Positions 34,356-43,588 of a stretch of DNA of 64,000 nt are shown here, piece after piece. The stretch's first letter is position 1. Each line of letters starts with the position of its first letter. Source of the stretch: Virgibacillus sp. NKC19-16. Lineage in GTDB: Bacteria > Bacillota > Bacilli > Bacillales > Amphibacillaceae. Made by a program: the position numbers and the translations under genes. The notes beneath the pieces are model-generated. The model worked only from the letters and a program-made list of their open reading frames with translations. It made no database searches and was not told where the DNA came from. Where the stretch lies: contig NZ_CP074373.1 of NCBI RefSeq assembly GCF_021560035.1, positions 802,001 through 866,000 on the forward strand, in the 5' to 3' direction.

Positions 34356-34835
34356 ATGGAAATAGTAAAAGCAATCCAAGATGAATACCCGGATGACTTC
34401 TCCTATTGTTATGGGTGTGGCCGGCTAAATGAAAGTGGGCATCATTTCCGGACAGGTTGGGATGGTGATCAGACGGTTACTTTTCACACGCCGCGTTCTG
34501 AGCATACGGCAATACCCGGATTTGTCTATGGCGGGGTGATTGCATCATTAATCGATTGTCATGGAACGGCTTCGGCGTCACTTGCCCTGCACCGGAAGAA
34601 TGGTCATGAGCCTGGTGACGACTTCGATGCACCACGTTTTGTGACTGCATCGCTTGAGGTTAAATTTGTTAAACCAACACCTCAGGATGTTACGTTAAAG
34701 GCGATTGGTACCGTGGAAGAAATTCATCCGAAGAAGTTTAAGGTACATACGGAAGTTTTTGCAGGTGATGCGTGTTGTGCCAAAGGAGAGGTTGGTGCAG
34801 TGATCATGCCGGATACATTTGGTGGAAAAAAATAA
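34356..34835 (+). CDS. Hotdog-fold thioesterase (PaaI-like)
   Basis: A 159-residue single hotdog domain. The segment AIPGFVYGGVIASLIDCHGTASASLAL carries the usual G.vhGG..a.liD..g pattern of acyl-CoA thioesterases, followed by VTASLEVKFVKPTP, typical of strand 3-4 of the fold. The N-terminus has a CYGCG pair (residues ~17-20), common in this PaaI-like subgroup. The ATG at 34356 has AAGGGGGG before it and is preferred over the ATG at 34326. The acyl substrate is not predictable. Confidence 0.8.
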   Translation: MEIVKAIQDEYPDDFSYCYGCGRLNESGHHFRTGWDGDQTVTFHTPRSEHTAIPGFVYGGVIASLIDCHGTASASLALHRKNGHEPGDDFDAPRFVTASLEVKFVKPTPQDVTLKAIGTVEEIHPKKFKVHTEVFAGDACCAKGEVGAVIMPDTFGGKK

Positions 34836-34979
34836 AGTTGAGGTTTCAAAAATTGCATAAATTAATTCTGGCATTACGACTGTTATTGAGTTTTGAGTAA
34901 AGTTACAGAGAGTTCTTTTTGTCCCCTGCCAGTGGTCAAAAATTCTTTAACCTTAGGCAGGGGCAGGGACTCCTAACCG

Positions 34980-35639
34980 TTAAATGATCTCCCACCCACG
35001 GTTTTTCGCTGTTGACTCCAGTCGTGGCTCGGGCTTGACAGCGACCGGATTCCCGACGAGTTCAAAAACAGGAAGGTCTGAAAAGCTGTCGGCATAAGCA
35101 AAACTATTAGACCAGTCGATATCTTTATTTGCTAGCGCAGTTTGGATTTTCTCGTTTTTTCGTGATGCCTGTATATGGTAGATTGGAGATTTACTATCAA
35201 CATGCTGCTCTTTCAAGGGGATATCTGTCCCGATGATTGTATGAAATAGCAATTCCTTTGTGACCGATTGCAAAAGTGGTGTATATGCCCCGGAAACCAG
35301 CATAACATGATCATTATCACTGATGTGCTGTTCCAACCTTTCAATAACTTGCTGATTGAAATTCGTTTTCATTTTTTCAGCGATTTCCTCGAAGTATGTA
35401 TCCAGTTCTTGTTTAGAGAGTTGATCAAGTGCAGCTAAGTAAATTTGCATAGACCGTTCTCTCATTTTATGTTTGGGATAAATTTTCAACTTGCTGCCAA
35501 TATAGGGAGGTAAAATAGTTCGTAAAAATCGTTTATATTTGGAATGATAGACGGGATGATTTTTCAAATGATCCATCAAAATCGGAAACGTTTCGTTCGC
35601 ATACAAAGTACCGTCAAAATCGAATATCGCAACACGCAT
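34980..35639 (-). CDS. HAD-IB-type phosphatase
   Basis: A 219-residue HAD superfamily hydrolase with all four motifs: DFDGTLYANE (motif I, nucleophile Asp near residue 8), MLVSGAYTPLL (motif II), a Lys in SRKNEKIQTAL (motif III) and AYADSFSDLPVFELVG (motif IV). The helical cap after motif I fits the HAD-IB (phosphoserine phosphatase/YfhB) subgroup. The ATG at 35639 has AAAGGTG before it; a GTG three codons upstream lies within that site. The substrate is unknown. Confidence 0.85.
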   Translation of the reverse strand: MRVAIFDFDGTLYANETFPILMDHLKNHPVYHSKYKRFLRTILPPYIGSKLKIYPKHKMRERSMQIYLAALDQLSKQELDTYFEEIAEKMKTNFNQQVIERLEQHISDNDHVMLVSGAYTPLLQSVTKELLFHTIIGTDIPLKEQHVDSKSPIYHIQASRKNEKIQTALANKDIDWSNSFAYADSFSDLPVFELVGNPVAVKPEPRLESTAKNRGWEII

Positions 35640-35714
35640 CTCTTTCACCTTTTCTATGTGGAGTTATTATAATAATGCATGTTTTTGGTGAGTATGTCAA
35701 AGTAGTGAGGAGGT

Positions 35715-35832
35715 CGTTCTGTGCTGAGAGCGCCTCATCCCGCGGTAGTTGGGGTTTGTTCCGCGTACGCAGTTGCTTGTTCCGCGCACATGTCGGTTCG
35801 TCGCGCGAACAGAGCTCCTTATCCTGCGATAA
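35715..35832. repeat. 21-bp periodic repeat cluster, CCGCG type
   Basis: The core CGCG (mostly within TCCCGCG or TTCCGCG) starts at 35741, 35762, 35783 and 35804, then TGCG at 35825 and a weak TGTG at 35720, each 21 bases apart. It lies between divergently placed HAD and convergent DUF2071 genes and is GC-rich against an AT-rich background. Confidence 0.7.
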
Positions 35833-35838
35833 GCTCTG

Positions 35839-36579
35839 TTACTCCACTTTTTTAATCGGCCAAAATAAAACACGGCGGGAGGATGCGTAATGCAGGAGGA
35901 GTGGTTCTTCATTCATATTATTTTCTGGTAAAAAGGGGACCATGTTTTGCCTCTGAATAGTCGCTTCTGCATCACGAATTTTCCATTGCCTGTGGTGAAT
36001 ATCTCCTCTAAATAAAGCCCCGTCTTTATATGACCAAAAATAATATCTTTCTAGTAGCCAGTGAGTCAGGCTTCCTTTTTCCGGATAGTAGGCTTCGGAA
36101 ATGGGGTGGTAACTTCCTTTAAAAATAGCATCAGCGTTTCCTCGGCGAACAGAGCTGTAATGGAAAGATCCCGCTCGTTTCTTCATTTTCATTTTTGCAT
36201 AAAAATAGGGTAACGTAGCTACTCTGGCGCCTAGAACAGCGAGCAGCTTATCGGCATCCAGACTGAAAAAATAAATACCTGCTCTTCCGTTCCGCCTGAC
36301 ATAGGTTCGCACGTTCAGTTCCAGAAATGAACGCAGAAAGGGGAAGGGCGGCATTTTGCGTAGGCGCATATCACTTATTTTAAATGGTATGATTGTAATC
36401 CACGCCACGCCGTCATAAGTGTCCAGCTCGAGCCCCTCGGTGAGTTGTGCTTTCATCACTTCCTGGGATACAGGCAGGTGCATGAACAACAAATGATCCC
36501 ACTTTTGCGTCATGATCCAAGGGCTATCAGGTAAGGGATAATCACGGTGTTGGGTGCTTTTTCGTATAGATTTATACAT
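35839..36579 (-). CDS. YqjF-like DUF2071 protein
   Basis: A 246-residue soluble protein that matches the DUF2071/YqjF family: WIMTQKWDHLLFMHLPVSQEVMKAQLTEGLELDTYDGVAWITIIPFKISDMRLRKMPPFPFLRSFLELNVRTYV is the family's diagnostic N-terminal half, and GIYFFSLDADKLLAV continues it. The ATG at 36579 has TAGGAGA before it; the longer frame to 36666 has no ribosome site. The fold is similar to acetoacetate decarboxylase-like proteins, but the biochemical role is unknown. Confidence 0.8.
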   Translation of the reverse strand: MYKSIRKSTQHRDYPLPDSPWIMTQKWDHLLFMHLPVSQEVMKAQLTEGLELDTYDGVAWITIIPFKISDMRLRKMPPFPFLRSFLELNVRTYVRRNGRAGIYFFSLDADKLLAVLGARVATLPYFYAKMKMKKRAGSFHYSSVRRGNADAIFKGSYHPISEAYYPEKGSLTHWLLERYYFWSYKDGALFRGDIHHRQWKIRDAEATIQRQNMVPFLPENNMNEEPLLLHYASSRRVLFWPIKKVE

Positions 36580-36677
36580 ATTTTCTCCTATCGATACTGT
36601 GTTTATTTTTAGTATGTTGATTGGTTTAGATTTTATACGGGGAAAGAGGAGGGTGTAGGAAGCCAAGCAAAGATCCC

Positions 36678-37595
36678 CTACGATCTGCGTTTTACCTTCC
36701 TCTTAAGAAGCCAGGCTTCCAAACCTCCAGAACCAAATATGACACCTGATACAATTAAGACAAGTCCAATAAAGTGTGCTAGAATGATAGATTCATTGAG
36801 GAAAATAGCTGCACCGATGATTGAGAAAAAGGTATTCAAGTTTAGAAAAATCGATGTTTCGGCAGGTCCGACTTGGCCGATGGCATAGTTATAAATCATA
36901 TGCCCTATTCCGGTAGCAATCACTGCTGAGAAAAGGAAGATCGCCCATACAGAAAGAGCTGAAACCTCTGCAACTGCGGCAAAACCACCTGGTTCTTTCC
37001 ATAAGCTAATGATAAATAGAAAAAAAGAACCAATTAGCAGCATATAACCGGTCAGAAGTCGGGGATCCATTGTTTGTGACGCTCGTTTAATTAATATAAA
37101 ACTGAGCGCCTGGGAAGTAATGGAGAATAAAATATTTAAATCCCCTGCATTGATCGATTGCAGACCACCGCTTCCAGCCAACACCGTAAAACTAACACCT
37201 AGGCCTCCAAATACAAATCCAATAAGTTGAATGAACGTTGGTTTTCGTCTTAAAAATACCATCGAGAAAACTACTGTCAAAAGCGGTCCCATCCCCAAAA
37301 TCAAGCCTGTATTCGTAGCCGATGTTTTAGTAAGTCCTTCCGCTAAAAAGAAATGATGGAAAACAACGCTTAAGAAAGCTCCACCAATAATATAAATCCA
37401 TTCTGTTCTTTTGGGCAATCGAACGAGTTCAGCAAATATAAGGAAAAGAATTGCAGTCAAACCAGCGACGAAAATCCTTAATGATGTGATGGTAATAGGC
37501 GCGAAATTCTCAACAAGAACCTTTAACGCAGAAACATTCATCCCCCATGTGAACATGATGAGTATGATGATTATGTATATTTTACCTGTCTTCAA
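36678..37595 (-). CDS. EamA/DMT-family transporter
   Basis: About 306 residues with ten membrane segments in two EamA halves (about 8-135 and 150-290). Recognisable parts are FTWGMNVSALKVLVENFAPITITSLRIFVAG, GLTKTSATNTGLILGMGPLLTVVFSMVFLRRKP and the mirror motif GPAETSIFLNLNTFFSIIGAAIFLNESI in the second half. I start at the TTG at 37595, preceded by GGGTGGTGG; the longer open frame to 37745 runs into a repeat-like intergenic sequence and is unlikely. The substrate (metabolite or drug export) is unknown. Confidence 0.82.
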   Translation of the reverse strand: MKTGKIYIIIILIMFTWGMNVSALKVLVENFAPITITSLRIFVAGLTAILFLIFAELVRLPKRTEWIYIIGGAFLSVVFHHFFLAEGLTKTSATNTGLILGMGPLLTVVFSMVFLRRKPTFIQLIGFVFGGLGVSFTVLAGSGGLQSINAGDLNILFSITSQALSFILIKRASQTMDPRLLTGYMLLIGSFFLFIISLWKEPGGFAAVAEVSALSVWAIFLFSAVIATGIGHMIYNYAIGQVGPAETSIFLNLNTFFSIIGAAIFLNESIILAHFIGLVLIVSGVIFGSGGLEAWLLKRKVKRRS

Positions 37596-37844
37596 AATTT
37601 TCCACCACCCAAATTTCCATAATGTAGGATAGCTTATCATATTTTGTGATGTGCGTATAGAGGCTCGTACCCCGTGGTGGTGAATGTCGAAGCTCGGATG
37701 CTGAGTCCTGACACTAAAGCGTCCAAACGGGAGTGCGGGCATCAAGCCGAATCCCGAAGTTTACTTACTTATTCACAATAAAATCCCCCCAAAATCATCA
37801 TTAAAAAAAGGCTCACCCAGATCAGGTAAACCTCTCACCAACCA

Positions 37845-38612
37845 TTACTCTGATACCTCCAATCGATCCTCCAAAAACTGCATGCGCTGATTAAACAGTG
37901 TTGGGTACGATAAATATCCCAGCATGATGCTTGTGACAACAGCTGTTGTTAATAGAAGGAATAGGATGAGCAACTGGAATAGTACGGCTTGTACAGGATC
38001 AGCCCCTGCTATGATTTGCCCGCTCATCATACCGGGTAACTGGACGAGTCCGATGGTTTTCTGGCTTTCGATTGTCGGAATCGTGCTCGCTTGAATGGAA
38101 GTGATAAGCTGTTTGTGAATTGCTTGTTTAGGTGTTCCTCCGAGTGATAGAATCAGTTCTGTTTCATTCTGGCGTGATTCCATTTCTGCCGTGAAGCGGT
38201 TGAGGAACAGTATGCCGAGTACCATGGAGTTTCCAATAACCATACCACTAATTGGGATAATATATTGAGCAGTTGCTGGTGTAATATTTAAACCAAGCAG
38301 GATACTTTGCGTTAAAACTTCAACAAAAATAAATGTCACCACTAATTTCCATGTGATCCCTTTAATGGATGCCCCTTTTTTCCTGGCATTTTGTGTAGCT
38401 GCTCCAATCATGACGACGATCATTAGTACTATATAAATAATATTTTCGGCATCAAATACAAACTGAAGGATATAACCCACTGCAAGTAATTGAATGATGG
38501 AACGAACTGTTGCAATAATGGTGTCTTTTTCAAGACCTAAGTTAAATGTTTTCGATAGGACAATCGGAATGAGAACAAATATAAGTGTGATTGCTAATGT
38601 TAGAAAACTCAT
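37845..38612 (-). CDS. fetB: FetB-type iron export ABC permease (UPF0014)
   Basis: A 255-residue permease with about seven membrane segments of the UPF0014 family. GYILQFVFDAENIIYIVLMIVVMIGAATQNARKKG, ISGMVIGNSMVLGILFLNRF, ELILSLGGTPKQAI and GLVQLPGMMSGQIIAGADPVQAVLFQLLILFLLL are all family hallmarks. FetAB exports iron and gives resistance to oxidative stress in Escherichia coli. It overlaps the ATPase gene by 4 bases, so the two form one unit. Confidence 0.88.
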   Translation of the reverse strand: MSFLTLAITLIFVLIPIVLSKTFNLGLEKDTIIATVRSIIQLLAVGYILQFVFDAENIIYIVLMIVVMIGAATQNARKKGASIKGITWKLVVTFIFVEVLTQSILLGLNITPATAQYIIPISGMVIGNSMVLGILFLNRFTAEMESRQNETELILSLGGTPKQAIHKQLITSIQASTIPTIESQKTIGLVQLPGMMSGQIIAGADPVQAVLFQLLILFLLLTTAVVTSIMLGYLSYPTLFNQRMQFLEDRLEVSE

Positions 38613-39340
38613 TCCAGTTCCCCTTTCACAAAGCGTTTTACTTGCGTATTTTTCGGATTATCCAAGAAGCCGCTTTCGCCGGTTTCTATGACTTTACCTT
38701 CCATCATAACCCACGTAAACTCTCCGATTGTTCGTGCCTGCTGCAGGTTGTGCGTGATCCAGATAATGGTAGTTCCGTATTTTTGATTGATTTGCTGAAT
38801 GAGTGCTTCGATATCCTGCTGGGACACACGATCCAGTGAAGATGTGATTTCATCAAGTAATAAAATCTCCGGCCTGTTCACAAGGGTGCGAGCAATGGAA
38901 AGTTTTTGGCGTTGTCCACCGGATAAGTCCTTGGAATTCTTCTTTAAAAAAGAGCCATCAAGTCCTACAATTCGCATTAATTCCTGCGCTCTTTCTTCAG
39001 ATAATTGTTCTCCTTGCAATGTTAGCGGCATGGCTAAGTTCTTTTGTACACTGCCACTTAGCATCGTTGCGCTTTGCAGTGCGATCCCAACGTTCCGACG
39101 TAATTTTACTGGTTCATAGGCATCGAGTTTTTTACCTTTAATATAAATCTCTCCTGAATTCGGTGACTTTAACCCATTGCATAATCGGAACAATGTTGTC
39201 TTTCCTGCACCGGATGGACCGACCAATGTTGTAATTTTACCCTCTGGGAAATATCCTGTAATATCCTTTAAAATATGTACACCGTCAGCGGAAAAATTCA
39301 CATCTTGAAACTGCACAGCTGCATTCGGATGGCTTGTCAA
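38609..39340 (-). CDS. fetA: FetA-type ABC ATPase
   Basis: A 243-residue ABC ATPase: Walker A GPSGAGKTT (about 39-47), Q-loop ALQSATML, signature LSGGQRQKLSIAR, Walker B ILLLDEITSSLD and the switch His in WITHNLQQA. The LFRLCNGLKSPNSGEI and SSLD features match the FetA/YjkB branch that pairs with UPF0014 permeases. It is the first gene of the fetAB pair. Confidence 0.9.
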   Translation of the reverse strand: MTSHPNAAVQFQDVNFSADGVHILKDITGYFPEGKITTLVGPSGAGKTTLFRLCNGLKSPNSGEIYIKGKKLDAYEPVKLRRNVGIALQSATMLSGSVQKNLAMPLTLQGEQLSEERAQELMRIVGLDGSFLKKNSKDLSGGQRQKLSIARTLVNRPEILLLDEITSSLDRVSQQDIEALIQQINQKYGTTIIWITHNLQQARTIGEFTWVMMEGKVIETGESGFLDNPKNTQVKRFVKGELE

Positions 39341-39524
39341 TTTATTTCACTTCCTTACTAGCAAATTCGTTCTTCATCTAATTTAGTGTTTACTTCCCAG
39401 GTACAATTATTATCAAAAATGAATGGGATAGCAAGTTATTCGGGATATACATCTATAAAACATCCTATTCTTCAGGAACATGGAAGATTTGCTATACTGA
39501 TAATAAGAAGAAGGGGGATTTACT

Positions 39525-40268
39525 ATGCTGCAAAAACTTGCTGCGGGAAATCATGCCAAGCCGTTTAGAGGACCTTTTACGATTACCCGCATCCAGCCAA
39601 GCGATATTTTAGAGGAAGATACAGGAGATTCGGCATTCGGTACATTAAGCAATATTGATCATGCAGTAATGCAAAAAGGATTGACCATAAAAATGCACGA
39701 GCATGTCAACGATGAAATTTTCAGCTATGTATACAAAGGCACTTCCTTTCATAGGGATTCTGCTGGGTTTGAAGCGCCGATTGCGCCTGGTAAGCTAATG
39801 ATGATGAATGTAGGCTATAGCTTTTGGCATGAAGAAAAGGTGAAAAGTGAACCCGCTGTGGAAATGCTGCAAATCTTCATCCGGCCACCTGAATCGGATC
39901 TTGATCCGGATATTCAATTTCACGACAAACCAACAGATAATCCTGACTGGTATCTTATGGTAGGACCAAAGGAGAGTGCGGCACCACTATATGTCAGACA
40001 AGACGTTTACATTTTCGATGCTCATCCTAAAGCGGGTGAAAAATTAGAAATTCCAACTTACAAAGATCTCAAACCTTTTTTATACGTAATGAGCGGAGAG
40101 GTCACAATAAATGATCTTACTATCAGCAAACAAGAAGCAGTTACCGATTTAGAAAACCCGCTCCCGCCACTACTTGCAAATTCGGATGCAACCGTTGTGT
40201 TATTTTTTGTTGCCATGAACGCACCAATGTCCATGGATGGAACGATTAGCGGGATGGGAAAGCGATAA
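39525..40268 (+). CDS. Pirin-family bicupin (YhhW-like)
   Basis: A 247-residue protein with two cupin folds. The metal-binding stretch MHEHVNDEIFSYVYKGTSFHRDS corresponds to the HPH...E..tYvl.G...H.DS motif of YhhW/YhaK-type pirins, here with HEH, Glu and His retained. The second half (GEKLEIPTYKDLKPFLYVMSGEVTIND) forms the other barrel. Related proteins oxidise quercetin or act as redox sensors. Ribosome site AAGGGGG precedes the ATG; a terminator follows. Confidence 0.8.
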   Translation: MLQKLAAGNHAKPFRGPFTITRIQPSDILEEDTGDSAFGTLSNIDHAVMQKGLTIKMHEHVNDEIFSYVYKGTSFHRDSAGFEAPIAPGKLMMMNVGYSFWHEEKVKSEPAVEMLQIFIRPPESDLDPDIQFHDKPTDNPDWYLMVGPKESAAPLYVRQDVYIFDAHPKAGEKLEIPTYKDLKPFLYVMSGEVTINDLTISKQEAVTDLENPLPPLLANSDATVVLFFVAMNAPMSMDGTISGMGKR

Positions 40269-40279
40269 GTTTCAATTCG

Positions 40280-40324
40280 AAAGAGGCCACTGAAAAATCT
40301 TACAATTATTCTGTGGCCTCTTTG
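40280..40324. terminator. Bidirectional terminator, pirin / AI-2E genes
   Basis: AAAGAGGCCAC pairs with GTGGCCTCTTT; both strands have suitable tails and the flanking genes converge. Confidence 0.8.
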
Positions 40325-40335
40325 GGGAGGGGAGT

Positions 40336-41496
40336 TTACCCTTGAATTTCATATTGATTGTCTTTCTCAGCATAGCGGTTATGCCGTCGTTTAAATAGAA
40401 TAAATAGATGACTCACTACAACCTTTAATACCGCATAACCTGGAATGGCAAGCAGTATCCCAATAACGCCAAACAAATTTCCTGCGGTCAATAACACGAA
40501 TATAATGGTTATTGGGTGTACATGGAGTCTTTTTCCCATAATTTGCGGGGAAATTAATTTACCTTCCAGCAATTGCACGATTGTCCATACAATAATTAAC
40601 TTGAAAAACATAAATGGCGAGGTTACCGCGGCAATAATCAAGGCTGGGGTAATCGCGATTGCAGGTCCAAGATATGGGACGAAATTTGTCACACAGGCAA
40701 TTGCCGCAAGCAGCAACGAATATTCAAGTCCTATAATCACAAATCCTATGTACATCATGACCCCAATGCTTAGACTCACCAATATTTGCCCAACAATATA
40801 GGAACTCAGCTGATGATCAATGTCGTCAAAGACTCTCCTAAACTCCGAGCGTAATCTGGGTGGAAGTATTTGTATAATTCTTCGCGGGAATTTTTCTCCT
40901 TCTTTTAATAAATAAAATAGAATAAAGGGAACTGTCACAATAGCGATCACGACAGCAGCAACCTGGGAGATAAAACCAGTTACTCCTTCAATTGTATCCC
41001 CTATATAGGTGGAGAGATTATCCAAGATCGTCTGAAATACCCCATCAATGTTCGCAGACAGGTTCTCGTAATAACCAGCAAACATGGAGCTTCTTAGCCA
41101 CTGGTCCAAACTGTTTCCCATCTGGGCGATGTATTGCGGGAATTCACTCATGAGACTCGTAATTTGCCGCTGCAGGAAGGGAACAATTAGAAAAATAAGT
41201 AAGGCTAGCAGACCACTAAGTGCAATAAAGACAATTAAAATTGCCAATCCTCTCTTTACCCCGTAGCTTCCCATCAATCTGACAACTGGGCGCAATAAAT
41301 AATATGCAATGATAGCCAGAATGGAAGGAAGAGCAATTGTTCCAAAGAGAACGACAATAGGCTCAAAGATAAATGAGACTTCTGTAAAGATTAGAATGTT
41401 AAGCCCGATGAGTAGTAAGAGGGCAAATAAATATAATAAATTTTTTCCACCGAAGAAGCGGAAAAATGGTGAGGTTTCCCAACGATTCATTTTCAT
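40336..41496 (-). CDS. AI-2E family transporter
   Basis: About 387 residues with eight membrane segments in the usual AI-2E pattern: an N-terminal pair, YYLLRPVVRLMGSYGVKRGLAILIVF, the long extracytoplasmic part near residues 90-190, and the conserved C-terminal block LEYSLLLAAIACVTNFVPYLGPAIAITPALIIA with LEGKLISPQIMGKRLHVHPITIIF. Members are exporters or antiporters (Na+/H+ antiport has been reported in halophilic Bacillaceae), and the AI-2 role is restricted to TqsA. Two close ATGs (41496, 41490) follow AGGAAAGGA; either may be used. Confidence 0.85.
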   Translation of the reverse strand: MKMNRWETSPFFRFFGGKNLLYLFALLLLIGLNILIFTEVSFIFEPIVVLFGTIALPSILAIIAYYLLRPVVRLMGSYGVKRGLAILIVFIALSGLLALLIFLIVPFLQRQITSLMSEFPQYIAQMGNSLDQWLRSSMFAGYYENLSANIDGVFQTILDNLSTYIGDTIEGVTGFISQVAAVVIAIVTVPFILFYLLKEGEKFPRRIIQILPPRLRSEFRRVFDDIDHQLSSYIVGQILVSLSIGVMMYIGFVIIGLEYSLLLAAIACVTNFVPYLGPAIAITPALIIAAVTSPFMFFKLIIVWTIVQLLEGKLISPQIMGKRLHVHPITIIFVLLTAGNLFGVIGILLAIPGYAVLKVVVSHLFILFKRRHNRYAEKDNQYEIQG

Positions 41497-41920
41497 TATC
41501 CTTTCCTGACGTTCCACATAAAGACTAACTATATTTTAGCACAATGCTATATTGTTTTTCATGCTATATGTGCTCATAGAGATATTCTTTCCAAATATTC
41601 GTGACCATTGTTGAGAAAGTGTTATAATGAGAATATTGAGATTAAATTATCCAATAGGAGTGAATCCATGAAAACCATTATAATAGGAAGCGGTATCGTC
41701 GGGGCAAGTGCTGCTTATCATCTGGCAAAAAATAATACAGATGTAATTGTGGTCGATAAGGAACATCAAGGGAATGCGACTTCGGCCGGCGCGGGAATTG
41801 TATGTCCGTGGATATCCAGCGTGCAGGATGAGAATTGGTACAAAATTGCAAAGGGTGGCGCTCATTATTATCCAGAGCTAATTGATCAGTTAAAAGAGGA
41901 CGGGGAGCATGATGTTGGAT

Positions 41921-42232
41921 GTCAACATACCCCCACTGAAAACCTTGCAGTTCCCATTTCAGTGGGGGCCTTGGGTTATCTACTCAGGTCTCCTCGCTAC
42001 ATGCCTTAGACGATTTGACGCTCTGAATAGCAAGCACCGCTAAGCACTCCCCAAACACTGTTTTTGGTTGGTACTAACGACGTACTATCGTTTTCCCACT
42101 TGCACCACCCTTTTCGAAAAAGAGCAGTTCTTCTTTTTGGAAAAAGCCACCACTCAGATTGCTCTGGCGTGTACTACAAGCCCCGACAAGTCGGGTACAC
42201 ATGGATGGTTGACGCACCCACTAAGCTATGCG
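41921..42232 (-). ncRNA. Candidate omega RNA of TnpB element 3
   Basis: The 312 bases between the tnpB stop and the element's right end are non-coding and hairpin-rich, as in known omega RNA loci. The guide predicted from the flank begins ATCCAACATCATG, and the intact target in the oxidoreductase gene would carry TTTAT as TAM directly 5' of it. Confidence 0.55.
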
Positions 42233-43588
42233 CTAAGCAACAGCTTTACGTTTTTGTACTTCCATTTTGATCGGCGTTTTAACGTTGAGGTCTTCGTCCA
42301 ATTCAACAATTTTTGATTTACGCAAAATATTCAATGCCCCGTTAATGTCAGCGTGAATACATTGTCCTGTTTTACTTCGGTACAGACCACGATTGATACG
42401 TTTACCATGGAATGTGTAGCTTGACTGATCATTTTTCGACCAGACAGGGATTGTATCTTTGTCCAGAAAACTAGCTTTTGATGTATAGCTTTCTTCCTGC
42501 TTCACGAAACGAATACCCTCTTTCAAACATTTGTTTTCGATGGCAGCAATCAGCTTATGAAACGGAATCTGAACAAATTTCTGATTGTTCTTTTTCCCTA
42601 TACGGGACGCTTGCTTCCAACCAGCATTGTAGCCGACAACAATCGTATCAATGTTGAATGCTTTTGCTTTTTTAAATAGTAATCCTACGGCTTGTGAGAT
42701 ATAACCGTTGATTTGACTGTCACGTTTGTGCCAAAGTTTTGCCATACGATTCGTTACGATACGTTTGGAAATACCGTTTTCGATATTTTTTTCTTGCAGA
42801 TTGCTTATCGTTTTGTTGAAGTATTGGTTGATAGACTTTAGTTTTTTGCCATCAATCAGGAACGTATCACCATGGTTTGTTGCACAACTCATCATTAGGT
42901 CTATGCCTAAATCGCAACTCAAAGCGTTCGCAGTTGTCGTTGGTTGTTTCTTCATTTGAGGGACTTGCATTTCATAAATGTAATGCACCTCAAAGAACCG
43001 ACCTTTTTGCTTTGGTACGATTTCAATGTATGAGATTTTCTTGTTCAACAAGTTTTTAGGCATACGAATTTTAATAGAACCGAAACGTTTTCGAAATGCC
43101 ACATTCATCGGAATAGCCCAGTATCCGTCTTTATCCACTTTTGGAATTTGGTAGATTTCGATGATACGTTTCTCTGTAGCGTAAGAATATTTCGGAAATT
43201 TAGGGCGACCAGTGAACTTCTCTGGGTTTTTCCTCCACTTTTCCAGCGCTTGAAAAAAACTCTTCACTTCTGCATACAACGTTCTGCGAATGGCTTGAGC
43301 AGAGTTTGATTGAACGGCCCAATAGTTAACATCAGCTCGCATGGCAGCGTCAACTTCCTTTGCAGTCGGAATCTTACCGTTGTTCAAGTGGTTTTGTTTA
43401 ATCGTGTATAATCCAACATTACGCAAGGCTTTTGTACTATGCGACATACGTTGAAGCAGACGGAATTCCTTAGCCGTCAAGCTACTACGTCCAATATTTT
43501 GTTTCTGCGTGAAACGTTGAATGTTTTCGGATTTCTTTTGTTTACGCAATACTTTAACAGGTTTCTTTCTAGCAATTGTGTTCACCAC
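42233..43588 (-). CDS. tnpB: TnpB with rearranged RuvC-II active site
   Basis: A 451-residue IS605 OrfB protein. RuvC-I is ALSCDLGIDLMMSC (Asp226). At the normal RuvC-II position the Glu is absent and the sequence is DTIVVGYNAGWKQ (residues 315-325). A Glu pair follows at 365-366 in VKQEESYTSKASF, which is the alternative glutamate reported for a large TnpB subgroup with rearranged catalytic sites. RuvC-III is intact (Asp414 in IHADINGALNI). The CxxC zinc ribbon is missing. The GTG start (43588 or 43585) overlaps AAAGGTGG. I expect an active nuclease. Confidence 0.88.
   Translation of the reverse strand: MVNTIARKKPVKVLRKQKKSENIQRFTQKQNIGRSSLTAKEFRLLQRMSHSTKALRNVGLYTIKQNHLNNGKIPTAKEVDAAMRADVNYWAVQSNSAQAIRRTLYAEVKSFFQALEKWRKNPEKFTGRPKFPKYSYATEKRIIEIYQIPKVDKDGYWAIPMNVAFRKRFGSIKIRMPKNLLNKKISYIEIVPKQKGRFFEVHYIYEMQVPQMKKQPTTTANALSCDLGIDLMMSCATNHGDTFLIDGKKLKSINQYFNKTISNLQEKNIENGISKRIVTNRMAKLWHKRDSQINGYISQAVGLLFKKAKAFNIDTIVVGYNAGWKQASRIGKKNNQKFVQIPFHKLIAAIENKCLKEGIRFVKQEESYTSKASFLDKDTIPVWSKNDQSSYTFHGKRINRGLYRSKTGQCIHADINGALNILRKSKIVELDEDLNVKTPIKMEVQKRKAVA

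Noticed and set aside
37596-37745. N-terminal extension of the DMT transporter
   Set aside because: The extra 50 residues have no similarity to the family and lie in repeat-like intergenic DNA; the TTG at 37595 has a proper ribosome site and gives the normal length.
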